This document shows positions 56,843 to 64,000 of a stretch of 64,000 bases of DNA, piece by piece. The DNA lies in assembly GCA_035626395.1 (NCBI GenBank), contig DASPNR010000007.1, positions 62,001-126,000 on the forward strand. Direction: 5' to 3'. Both the position numbers and the translations under genes were made by a program. This DNA comes from Candidatus Limnocylindrales bacterium (GTDB lineage Bacteria > Desulfobacterota > Binatia > UBA1149 > CAITLU01). Each line of letters begins with the position of its first letter. Within the stretch, counting starts at the first letter, position 1. The notes below the pieces were generated by a model, which had not been told where the DNA came from, ran no database searches, and saw nothing but the letters and a program-made list of their open reading frames with translations.

Positions 56843-57406
56843 GTGGGCGCCCGGCTGCACGTCGCGCTGCTGCACCATCCCGTCTACGACAAGAACCGGC
56901 AGGTCGTGACGACGGCGGTCACCAACATCGATGTGCACGACATCGCGCGCAGCTGTCGCACCTACGGCGTCGAGCGCTTCTACGTCGTCACTCCGGTAGA
57001 CGCGCTGCGCGGGCTGGTTCGCCGGATCATCCGTCACTGGGACGAAGGCGAAGGGCGCAGCTACAACCCGAACCGCGCCGAGGCGCTGTCGCTGGTGCAA
57101 CTGGAGGCCTCGCTGGAGGGCGTGGAAATCGACATCGAGCGCCGCCTCGGCGTGCTGCCGCGGCTGCTCGGCACCTCCGCGCGCCGCACGGGCCCGGTCT
57201 CCACGTTTGCGCAGGTGCGTCGCGAGCTCGAGTCCGAGGACGGCGCCTACCTTCTTCTGCTCGGGACCGGATGGGGACTGACCGAGCAGGTGCTCGGCCG
57301 CTGCCACGCGATCATCGAGCCCATCGTCGGCCCCACGCCCTACAACCATCTGTCGGTTCGCGCCGCCGCCGCAATCCTCCTTGACCGCCTGAGAAGTCCG
57401 GGCTAG
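56843..57406 (+). CDS. TrmD-linked SPOUT RNA methyltransferase (PF09936-type)
   Basis: This 187-residue protein starts at GTG 56843. [20 protein letters not shown] at the start, [35 protein letters not shown] and [20 protein letters not shown] at the end fit the SAM-dependent RNA methyltransferase family often found between trmD and rplS in deltaproteobacteria and Aquificales. The target nucleotide is unknown. It shares the trmD transcript. Confidence 0.85.
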   Translation: MGARLHVALLHHPVYDKNRQVVTTAVTNIDVHDIARSCRTYGVERFYVVTPVDALRGLVRRIIRHWDEGEGRSYNPNRAEALSLVQLEASLEGVEIDIERRLGVLPRLLGTSARRTGPVSTFAQVRRELESEDGAYLLLLGTGWGLTEQVLGRCHAIIEPIVGPTPYNHLSVRAAAAILLDRLRSPG

Positions 57407-57441
57407 TAGAGGCGGCTCGACTTTCCCAAGGAGCCCGCCCC

Positions 57442-57789
57442 GTGGACGTCATCAAGAGCCTCAACTCGGAGCAGATCCGTTCCGACATCCCGTCGTTTCG
57501 ACCGGGGGATACGCTGCGGGTGCACGCGAAGATCGTCGAGGGCGAGAAGGAACGCATCCAGGTTTTCGAGGGCATCTGCATCCGCCGCACGCGAGGCGCG
57601 ATGAACGCCTTCTTCACCGTCCGCAAGACCTCCTACGGCGTGGGCGTGGAGCGAACCTTTCCCATCCATTCCCCGCGCATCGACAAGATCGAAGTGAAGA
57701 GCCGCGGCAAAGTCCGCCGCAGCCGGCTATTCTATCTCCGAGACGTCAGCGGCAAGGCCGCGCGCATCAAAGAGCTCAAGACGACCTGA
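57442..57789 (+). CDS. rplS: 50S ribosomal protein bL19
   Basis: This 115-residue protein ([51 protein letters not shown]) ends the rpsP-trmD-rplS run. The start is GTG 57442, with AAGGAG about 9 bases upstream. Confidence 0.97.
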   Translation: MDVIKSLNSEQIRSDIPSFRPGDTLRVHAKIVEGEKERIQVFEGICIRRTRGAMNAFFTVRKTSYGVGVERTFPIHSPRIDKIEVKSRGKVRRSRLFYLRDVSGKAARIKELKTT

Positions 57790-57827
57790 CTCGGCGCGCC
57801 TCGCGGCCGGCGCCGGGAGCTTCTCCG

Positions 57828-58592
57828 GTGCCAACGCCACTCAAGCTTCTCACCTACAACATCCATCGCGGCATCGGCTGCGACGGGCGTTATGATCTCG
57901 GGCGCGTCGAGCGCATCCTGCGCGAAGAACGCCCCGATGTCGTGACGCTCCAGGAGGTCGACTGCGGCCTGGCGCGCAGCGACTTCGACGATCAGGTCGA
58001 GATCCTGTCCTCCCGTCTCGGCTTGCGCGGCAGCTACTGGGCCACCTCGGCAATGGCCGAGGGGCATTTCGGGCTGGCGATCCTGAGCCGTTTCCCCGTC
58101 GCCTTTCTTCGCGAGTACGACCTCAGCTATCGCCCCAGGAACGAGCCGCGCTTCTGCCTGCGTGCCGACCTGGAGATCGAGCCTGGCGCGATCCTGCACG
58201 TCTTCAACTGCCACCTGGGACTGGCGACGATGGAGCGGCGCTTTCAGCGCCGGCGCATGCTCAGCGACGCGCTCCTGCTGAGCGAGGAGCTGCATCACCC
58301 GGTCGTGCTGATGGGAGACTTCAACGACCGGCCGCTCACCGTGGTGCACCGCCAGCTTCGCCGCCACTTCGTCGACGCCTACAAGTGCAGCGGCCAGCGC
58401 GGCGGGGCCACGTTCCAGTTCGGTCCGCTGGCCTGGCGTCTCGACCACATCTACGTGAGCGACGACGTGCGTGTACTCGACTGCTGGGTGCGCCGCGACG
58501 AACTTGCGCGCGTCGCTTCGGACCATCGCCCGCTCATTGCCACGGTCGAGATCGACACCTCACGACGGAGCGACGCGCAGGCGGCGTCGTAA
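57828..58592 (+). CDS. endonuclease/exonuclease/phosphatase (EEP) family protein, YbhP-like
   Basis: This 254-residue EEP-fold protein has LLTYNIHRGIGCDGRYDLGR, VVTLQEVDCGL, LMGDFNDRP and RLDHIYVS...ASDHRPLIATVE, the full set of catalytic Asn/Glu/Asp/His motifs. E. coli YbhP, of this family, works with the phospholipase-D-type cardiolipin synthase ClsB. Here a PLD-family gene is directly convergent, which supports a lipid role over a DNA role. GTG 57828 is the start. Its last 33 bases overlap the end of the PLD gene. Confidence 0.88.
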   Translation: MPTPLKLLTYNIHRGIGCDGRYDLGRVERILREERPDVVTLQEVDCGLARSDFDDQVEILSSRLGLRGSYWATSAMAEGHFGLAILSRFPVAFLREYDLSYRPRNEPRFCLRADLEIEPGAILHVFNCHLGLATMERRFQRRRMLSDALLLSEELHHPVVLMGDFNDRPLTVVHRQLRRHFVDAYKCSGQRGGATFQFGPLAWRLDHIYVSDDVRVLDCWVRRDELARVASDHRPLIATVEIDTSRRSDAQAAS

Positions 58593-60662
58593 CCACACCA
58601 CCGCCGACGCGACCACCGCCGTCGTCAGCGCCAGCACTGCAAGGCTGGTCACGCTCGGGCGGCGGATCGCAGCGGCGAGCTGGGCCTGCAGCAGCGAGAT
58701 TCCGAGAATCCCCGGCATCATTCCGAGCACGGTCCCGAGCGCGTAATCGCGAACGCCGACCCCGGCCGACCCCAGAACCATGTTCACGACCGTGAACGGC
58801 GCGATCGGCAGGAGGCGGATGACGATCATCGTGATCAGTCCGCGGTTCTTGAGCGTGTCGGCGACGCGGCGAAAGCGCGCCCCCGTCATCTGCTCGACCG
58901 TGCTACGGCCGACGACGCGGCCGATCCAGTACGTCACCAGCGCGCCCGCCAGGCTGCCCACGATGGAATAGGCGATGCCGAGAACGGGCCCGAACACCGA
59001 GGCTGTGGCCAGGATGACGACCATGATCGGCACCATCAGCATCGAGGCTGCCAGGTAGATGCCCAGCACCAGCAGCGGCGTGGCCGGCGCCTCCCGAAGG
59101 CGCTGCACCGTCGCCGCCATCGCCTCCGGCTCGATCCACTCGCGCAGCGGGGTCAGCTGCCAGACCGCACCCAGAGCCGCGATGACCGTCAGCGCCAGCG
59201 CAATGCGCAGCAGACGCGGCCTGGCGTGCTTGCGGATCTCGCGCGGCGCATAGCACTCGATGATGGTCTGCGCGGTGATCGGCTCGCGCGGATCGATCAG
59301 CGAGCCGTCGCCGAGGTCGGGGCCAGGCTGGACGTCGGGACAGATCTGCGCCAGGCAGCGCGGCTGCTCGGCGCGGGAATCGTACAGCTCGATCATCGAA
59401 CCGCCGCCGTCGAGGGCGCGCTGCACCTCGTGCGGCGCCAGCGCCAGGTGCTCGCCGAGCAGACGCGCCCGGATTGCGGCGATGCCGGCGCCGATTCGCG
59501 CATCGCCGTGAGCCTCGATCGAAAAATCGCATTCGGTGTCCAGGGCCATCGACCGGTTGGTCAGGTTGCTCGATCCCACGCGCAGCAGCTCATCGTCGAT
59601 GATCAGCACCTTGGAGTGCAGATTGATCTGCTTGCTGCCGATGTCGGGCACTACCGGGTAGCAGATGCGCAGGCGCCCGTAGCGGTCGGCCTCGCGCAGG
59701 CGGCGAATCGCCTGGAAGTGGAGAACCTGGATCGTGCGCGTCTCGAACCAGCCGAAGTTGTTCTGCGGCAGGATGATGACGACTTCCGGGCCGTCGCTCT
59801 CGCGCAGACGTTCGAGCAGGACGCTGACGGCACGCGTGCACGTCAGGTACTGGTTCTCCATGAAGATACGCCGGCGCGCCGCCCTGAGCGCCGCCAGATG
59901 GAGCGCCTCGATCTCCTGCACTGGCTCCTGGCCCGGACAGGCGGGCACGGTGCGCGAGATGCCGACGCCGACGTCGGCGAAGTCGACGCCGACGCGGTCG
60001 GGCCAACAGTCGTGCGTGTCCTCGACGGGCGCGCGCGGCTCCTCGCCAGTGCACCGCCTCCAGCGCTCGCGCACCAGCTCGCCCATGACGCGGGCGACCT
60101 CGCCGTCGGCGACCATCATGACATCGTGCGCGGGTACGTACTCGCGCCAGCCGGGGTCGTTGCGGCGTTCGTCGCCGATCCGGTGCTCGGTCGTGTCCCA
60201 GCGGCCCAGCCCGAGATCCATCCCGCCGTTGAACACCACGTTGTCGTCGACCAGCACGATCTTCTGGTGGTGGCTGGCGCCGCTGGGGTGCACGTTGTCG
60301 AAACGGAACTGGAAACGATCACTGCGCGGCCAGCGCGTGCGCCAGCGCCATCGTGTCTCGCGCTCGTGCTGGAAAATGATGAGGAAGTCCCACACCAGCA
60401 CGTACACGTGCAGCTGCGGGCGGCGCCGGAGCATGGCGCCGAGACGCGGTCCAAGCCGGACCGGAAGGTTGTCGGAATGGCCGTTTCGCAGCAGCGCGAT
60501 GCGGCTGTGCGCGTCCCAACCGATGATGAAGATGGAATGTCGGGCCTTGGCGATGGCCGAAGCGACCGCACCGTAATACGCCTCGCCGTCGGCGAGAACC
60601 GAGGCGCGCCGGGCCTGCGCGATACGCCAGACCGTGCTGCCGGGTTGAAGAATGCTGCTCAT
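58560..60662 (-). CDS. phospholipase D-family enzyme fused to a VTT/DedA-type membrane domain
   Basis: This 700-residue protein carries two HKD catalytic motifs: HHQKIVLVDD with His132 and Lys134, and HSKVLIIDD at about residue 348, followed by NGGMDLG and GSSNLTNRS. These are the marks of a cardiolipin-synthase/phospholipase-D dimer fold in one chain. The C-terminal 200 residues (about 495-690) form a VTT (SNARE-associated/TVP38) domain with several helices (LLVLGIYLAASMLMVPIMVV, IAYSIVGSLAGALVTYW). VTT domains move lipids between leaflets, so the fusion may couple synthesis to scrambling. The EEP gene is convergent and overlaps by 33 bases. Confidence 0.9.
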   Translation of the reverse strand: MSSILQPGSTVWRIAQARRASVLADGEAYYGAVASAIAKARHSIFIIGWDAHSRIALLRNGHSDNLPVRLGPRLGAMLRRRPQLHVYVLVWDFLIIFQHERETRWRWRTRWPRSDRFQFRFDNVHPSGASHHQKIVLVDDNVVFNGGMDLGLGRWDTTEHRIGDERRNDPGWREYVPAHDVMMVADGEVARVMGELVRERWRRCTGEEPRAPVEDTHDCWPDRVGVDFADVGVGISRTVPACPGQEPVQEIEALHLAALRAARRRIFMENQYLTCTRAVSVLLERLRESDGPEVVIILPQNNFGWFETRTIQVLHFQAIRRLREADRYGRLRICYPVVPDIGSKQINLHSKVLIIDDELLRVGSSNLTNRSMALDTECDFSIEAHGDARIGAGIAAIRARLLGEHLALAPHEVQRALDGGGSMIELYDSRAEQPRCLAQICPDVQPGPDLGDGSLIDPREPITAQTIIECYAPREIRKHARPRLLRIALALTVIAALGAVWQLTPLREWIEPEAMAATVQRLREAPATPLLVLGIYLAASMLMVPIMVVILATASVFGPVLGIAYSIVGSLAGALVTYWIGRVVGRSTVEQMTGARFRRVADTLKNRGLITMIVIRLLPIAPFTVVNMVLGSAGVGVRDYALGTVLGMMPGILGISLLQAQLAAAIRRPSVTSLAVLALTTAVVASAVVWLRRRLRVAPS

Positions 60663-60816
60663 GAGTGGGTTCGGAAGGACCGTGGAACCCGTCCATGATT
60701 ACCGGCCGGTGGCAGCGAGCAAGACGGTACGCGGCATCCGCGGCGGACGCGGCGCGGCTGCGCGCATCTGCGCGTGCGGAAAAAAGAGCGGCTGCGCCGC
60801 GCGCGGCCTCACCCGA

Positions 60817-63498
60817 TCATGGGTCGGTGCAGCGCACCGTATAGCGTGCGCTGCCGCTGCCGTTGAGGGCAGCCGAACATGATGGACGCGTGGACGCGCA
60901 TTGACCGATCCCGGCGGGTGGACACGTCAGCGGCTGGCAGCCGTCGCCGTCCTCGCCGCCGAAGCCGACGCAGCCGGCGAAACCGGAGAAGTCGGTGACG
61001 CCGAAATTGTCTCCAGTGCTGCCGACCGTGTCGATCCTGCCGCTGGGGCGCCGGATCGTCACGGTGCAGCCGCCGGTGCTGCTCTGACTGACGGTTCCGC
61101 CTGGCCACGTCGCTGCCGTGAAGGCGCCGCCGGTGCTGCTCGTGATGGTGAAAGCGAAGTCGACGGTCCCGCAGCAGACGCCGCTTCCGGTGCATTGGCC
61201 AGCCAGGCAGTTGTCGAGACCGTTGCATCCCTGGCCATCGTTGCACTCGGCGCCGTCGGGATCGGGCGCCGTGCACGCGTCGGCACTCTCGTCGCATTGC
61301 TCCGAGCAGTCGCCGTCGCCGTCAGGGCCGGCGCAGGGGTCGCCGGCATGGCTCTGGCAGAAGCCGTCATCGCAGGTGTCGGTGCCGTTGCAGAAGATGC
61401 CGTCGCTGCACGCGGATCCGTCGGGATCCGCGCCGCACGTATCGCCCTGCTCGTCGCATGTCTCCGAGCAGTCGCCGTCGCCGTCGACGCCGGAGCACGG
61501 GTTGCCGGCGTGAACGCTGCACACACCGCCCGAGCACGTGTCCGCGCCGTTGCAGAACACGCCGTCATTGCAGGAGGCGCCGTTGGGATCCGGGGAGATG
61601 CACGCGTCGGCGGCCTCGTTGCACGACTCGGAGCAGTTGCCGTCGCCGTCGGCGCCCGGACACGGGTTGCCGACATGGACGGTGCAACTACCACCCACGC
61701 ACGTATCCGCCCCGTTGCAGAAGATGCCGTCGGTGCAGGCGCTGCCGTCCGGGTCGGCGCCGAGGCAGTTGTCGGCGGCCTCGTTGCAGCTCTCGGCGCA
61801 GTTGCCGTCACCGTCGGCACCGGCGCACGGGCTGCCCGCGTGAATCGAGCACGAGCCGCCCGCGCACGTATCGGCGCCGTTGCAGAACCTGCCGTCGCTG
61901 CAGGGAACGCTGTTGTCGTGGTGCTGGCAAGCACCGGCGCCGTCGCAGACGTCGGTGGTGCAGACGTTGAAATCGTCGTCGCAGCCGCTGCCGGCCGCCG
62001 CGTGGTTGACTCGGCAGCTGCCGGCGCCGTCGCAGGTGTCGGGCGCCGAGCACGAGGTCGACTGCGGATCGCCGCATGCGCTGCCGGCGGCAAGGTTCGT
62101 ATGGAGGCAGTTGCCGGCCGCATCGCAGAGGTCGGCCGTGCACGGGTTGCCGTCATCGGTGCAGGCGCTGCCTGCGGGCATGGACGGATGAGCGCAGGCG
62201 CCATTTCCATCGCAGACGTCGTGGGTGCAGGGGTTGCCGTCGCTCGTGCAGGCGGTGCCGGCCGCCAGCGCATCATGCACGCAGCTGCCGGCGCCGTCGC
62301 AGGCATCGCCGGTGCATTCGCTACCGTCGTCGGTGCACGGCGTGCCGCTGCTCGTGAAGCAGTGGCCGGCGCCGTGGCACTGATCGTTGCATTCGGAGCC
62401 GGCGGTGCACGGGTCGCCGGAATGCACCGAGCAGGACCCGGCCGAGCACTGGTCGGTGCCGTTGCAGAAGGACGCGTCGTCGCACGCCGCGCTGTTCGGG
62501 GTATGCGCGCACGTCCCGGCAGCGCTGCAGCGGTCGTCGGTGCAGGCGTTGGAATCGCTGGCGCAGGGGCTGCCGATCGCCTCACGAAGACAGGCCGGAG
62601 TGCAGCAGTCGCCGGACGCGTGGTTGCCGTCGTCGCACTCTTCGCCCGGCTCCACGACGGCATTGCCGCAGCGGCGCGCGTCCACGCAGCTCGCATTGGC
62701 CGCACCGTCGTCGATCTGGTCGCAGTAGGCGTACAGGTCGTCGCTGCGGTTGAGCGTCAGACAGACCCCGCAGAGCAACGTCTGCCGCACGCAATCCGTG
62801 AAGTCGGCGGCCGAAGCGCAGCGGCCGGGAAACGCTGAGGCCAGGCTCAGCTGCGGACAGGCCTCTTCCATCGTGTCGGCGAGCTTGACTGCGAGCTTGC
62901 CGACGACGCGGAACGCATCCCCCTCGATGGCGCCGACGCACGCCTCCAGTCCTTCCGCCGAGGTGATGGCCACGCTTCGCAGGCCCGCGCTCTTGCACGC
63001 CTGGAATGCGCGGTACTGGAGCTGCTCCATCTTGGCCATGGTGCGGGCCACGGCGCCCTGGCAGCGAGCGCGCGCGGGATCGGCCGTCGCGCTGAGAATG
63101 GCGGCATCGAGACTGTCGCCGAAGATGCGCGCGTACGTATCGAGGCTCTGGTCGATGACGGCCTCGGCAACGACGTCGGCGACGTCGAACCCGAAGTCTG
63201 GAAGCGAGGCGCAATACGATGACTGCGCCAGCACCAGATTCGCACGTGCCTTGGCGACCTTCCCGCGCGCGTCGGCCGTCAGGCAGCTTTGCGCCGTCTG
63301 TCCCGCCGGGAGGCGGTCATGAAGAGCCGCGATGAGACAGGCGCTGGCGGCACGGCCCTGCGCCCTGGCCAGTGCCGCCGCGCCCGCGTTGGTCTCGACG
63401 ATGCAACGCTGCTGCGCGGCGCTCTGCGGCTGCGCGAGCGCAGCTGCCGGTGTGAGCAGGAGCAGGGCGGTGACGGCCAGGCCGGTCGTGGCATGCAT
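60817..63498 (-). CDS. large secreted cysteine-rich repeat protein (DUF4215-like)
   Basis: This 893-residue protein has a signal peptide (ending AAALA, about residue 22) and a helical N-terminal region (about 25-270) with scattered Cys. A DUF4215-like segment (VVEPGEECDDGNHASGDCC, about 285) and about six loose EGF-like Cys repeats with C-DGxGxC-type spacing follow (about 305-530). Five tandem 54-55-residue units (about 532-765) carry the pattern CxDGxFCNGxDTC...PCxGxDGDGxCxExC. The C-terminal domain (about 770-893) has a conserved-looking Gly-rich FSGFAGCVGFGGEDGDGC. It must be exported and disulfide-bonded. Its function is unknown; adhesion or surface layering is a guess. Confidence 0.85.
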   Translation of the reverse strand: MHATTGLAVTALLLLTPAAALAQPQSAAQQRCIVETNAGAAALARAQGRAASACLIAALHDRLPAGQTAQSCLTADARGKVAKARANLVLAQSSYCASLPDFGFDVADVVAEAVIDQSLDTYARIFGDSLDAAILSATADPARARCQGAVARTMAKMEQLQYRAFQACKSAGLRSVAITSAEGLEACVGAIEGDAFRVVGKLAVKLADTMEEACPQLSLASAFPGRCASAADFTDCVRQTLLCGVCLTLNRSDDLYAYCDQIDDGAANASCVDARRCGNAVVEPGEECDDGNHASGDCCTPACLREAIGSPCASDSNACTDDRCSAAGTCAHTPNSAACDDASFCNGTDQCSAGSCSVHSGDPCTAGSECNDQCHGAGHCFTSSGTPCTDDGSECTGDACDGAGSCVHDALAAGTACTSDGNPCTHDVCDGNGACAHPSMPAGSACTDDGNPCTADLCDAAGNCLHTNLAAGSACGDPQSTSCSAPDTCDGAGSCRVNHAAAGSGCDDDFNVCTTDVCDGAGACQHHDNSVPCSDGRFCNGADTCAGGSCSIHAGSPCAGADGDGNCAESCNEAADNCLGADPDGSACTDGIFCNGADTCVGGSCTVHVGNPCPGADGDGNCSESCNEAADACISPDPNGASCNDGVFCNGADTCSGGVCSVHAGNPCSGVDGDGDCSETCDEQGDTCGADPDGSACSDGIFCNGTDTCDDGFCQSHAGDPCAGPDGDGDCSEQCDESADACTAPDPDGAECNDGQGCNGLDNCLAGQCTGSGVCCGTVDFAFTITSSTGGAFTAATWPGGTVSQSSTGGCTVTIRRPSGRIDTVGSTGDNFGVTDFSGFAGCVGFGGEDGDGCQPLTCPPAGIGQCASTRPSCSAALNGSGSARYTVRCTDP
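61201..61905. repeat. tandem coding repeat, period 162-165 bp, five units
   Basis: Copies of CCGTTGCA at 61220, 61385, 61547, 61712 and 61877 mark units 162-165 bp apart. The four right-hand units are close copies; the leftmost (61220) is the most diverged. They encode the 54-55-residue Cys repeats of the secreted protein on the minus strand. Confidence 0.9.
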
Positions 63499-63615
63499 GA
63501 GCTTCCCCCAAGCGACATCCGTTCGCCGAGCTCGCGGCGCCGGGTCCCGCCCCGCTGACGTGAGCGACGCTTATCCCGGGCCTGAGGAGGTGTGTCAAAA
63601 CAGGCGGCCGAGGCC

Positions 63616-64000
63616 TCAAGTAGACGCCGGATCGAGCGTCCCGGGCGGATCCAGAAGATGGCACGCGGTGGCATGGCCGCCACGATCGAGCAGCGGTGGC
63701 ACATCCACGCGGCAGCGAGCCACGGCCACGGGGCAGCGCGGATGGAACGGGCAGCCGCTCGGCGGGTTCACCGGGCTCGGCACGTCACCGGCCAGCACGA
63801 TGCGCTGCTTTCGCGCAGCGCCTTCGACGGTCGGCACCGCCGAAAGCAGCGCCTGCGTGTACGGATGCTGCGGCGCCGCGTAGATCCGCTCCGCCGGCGC
63901 CAGCTCGACGATCCGGCCGAGATACATCACCGCCACGTCGTGGCTGACGTGCTCGACCACGCGCAGGTCGTGCGAGATGAATGCGAATGCCAGGCCGCGC
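63616..64000 (-). CDS. oligopeptide/dipeptide ABC transporter ATPase, C-terminal part
   Basis: This partial gene is entered from the right edge, with its 5' part outside the window. The visible C-terminal 127 codons read [20 protein letters not shown] (H-loop), [32 protein letters not shown] and the oligopeptide-type C-terminal domain [15 protein letters not shown]. This matches the DppF/OppF ATPase subunit. Membrane and binding-protein subunits should lie to the right. It is followed on this strand by the secreted Cys-rich protein gene, 117 bases on. Confidence 0.92.
   Translation of the reverse strand, partial: RGLAFAFISHDLRVVEHVSHDVAVMYLGRIVELAPAERIYAAPQHPYTQALLSAVPTVEGAARKQRIVLAGDVPSPVNPPSGCPFHPRCPVAVARCRVDVPPLLDRGGHATACHLLDPPGTLDPAST

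Noticed and set aside
61201..61905. CRISPR-like regular repeats
   Set aside because: Units are 162-165 bp, contiguous and in frame, encoding Cys repeats; there are no short repeats with unique spacers.
60901..62838. 645-codon plus-strand frame, Ala/Val/Gly-rich
   Set aside because: It is the antisense of the Cys-rich tandem repeats; the minus frame has a signal peptide and ordered Cys motifs.

Overview
This window reads as a compact, very GC-rich chromosome segment from a Gram-negative (diderm) bacterium. It carries Kdo synthesis (kdsB, kdsA, kdsD), LPS transport (lptC, lptA, lptB), sigma-54 (rpoN) and diaminopimelate murein recycling (mpl, ldcA). Several traits point to a deltaproteobacterial-type lineage in the old broad sense: the kds-lpt-rpoN-hpf-ptsN-rapZ-HPr order, DUF507 proteins, a SPOUT methyltransferase beside trmD, FmdB, and a DUF4215-type cysteine-rich surface protein. 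Together with the HemQ-type haem enzyme, Desulfobacterota, Myxococcota or Candidatus Binatota are my candidates. That placement is inference. Genes are tightly packed, start codons are often GTG, and four-base stop/start overlaps are common.

Layout. 1-5.1 kb (minus strand): an exopolysaccharide locus with a FecR-domain membrane protein, its own terminator, a Wza-type export protein, a Wzc-type tyrosine kinase and a membrane-anchored TPR protein cut by the left edge. 5.3-15.6 kb (plus): the Kdo/LPS transport/sigma-54/nitrogen-PTS run, with pyrG embedded. 15.7-18.2 kb: metK and ahcY, two steps of the activated methyl cycle. 18.3-23.6 kb: an APH-DUF6285 fusion, a VOC protein, then a chromate module (collapsed chrB, chrA, Tat-exported superoxide dismutase) abutting tRNA-Val. 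23.8-34 kb: two orphan histidine kinases, two crotonase-fold proteins, HemQ, a Nudix protein, tRNA-Gln, infA and several small unknown genes. 34.1-43.9 kb: TldD/TldE protease, a sulfatase-fold enzyme, HyuA/HyuB, a phasin-like protein and FmdB. 44-46.2 kb: maf-yggS-proC. 46.2-52 kb: murein turnover and recycling (lytic transglycosylase, Mpl, a serine hydrolase, LdcA). 52.1-54.9 kb: a DUF507 pair followed by groES-groEL. 55-57.8 kb: the rpsP-khpA-rimM-trmD-SPOUT-rplS translation operon. 57.8-60.7 kb: a YbhP/ClsB-like pair (EEP-family protein and a PLD-VTT fusion). 60.8-63.5 kb: a large secreted cysteine-rich repeat protein. The right edge cuts an oligopeptide-type ABC ATPase.

How the genes work together. 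The envelope dominates: polysaccharide export, Kdo and LPS delivery, murein recycling, phospholipid synthesis and a secreted repeat protein. The housekeeping parts are mostly intact. Some expected partners are missing locally: Kdo-8-P phosphatase (kdsC), PTS enzyme I, ffh, and response regulators for the kinases.

I see no CRISPR array, prophage, transposase or obvious defence island. The features most worth following up are the chrB remnant fused to a tRNA junction, a cysteine-rich protein with five 54-55-residue repeats, the FecR-type protein with a slippable Asp8 tail, two crotonases lacking both catalytic glutamates, the rpsP/khpA overlap, and a recurring TTGACA plus TAGCWR-like promoter pattern.
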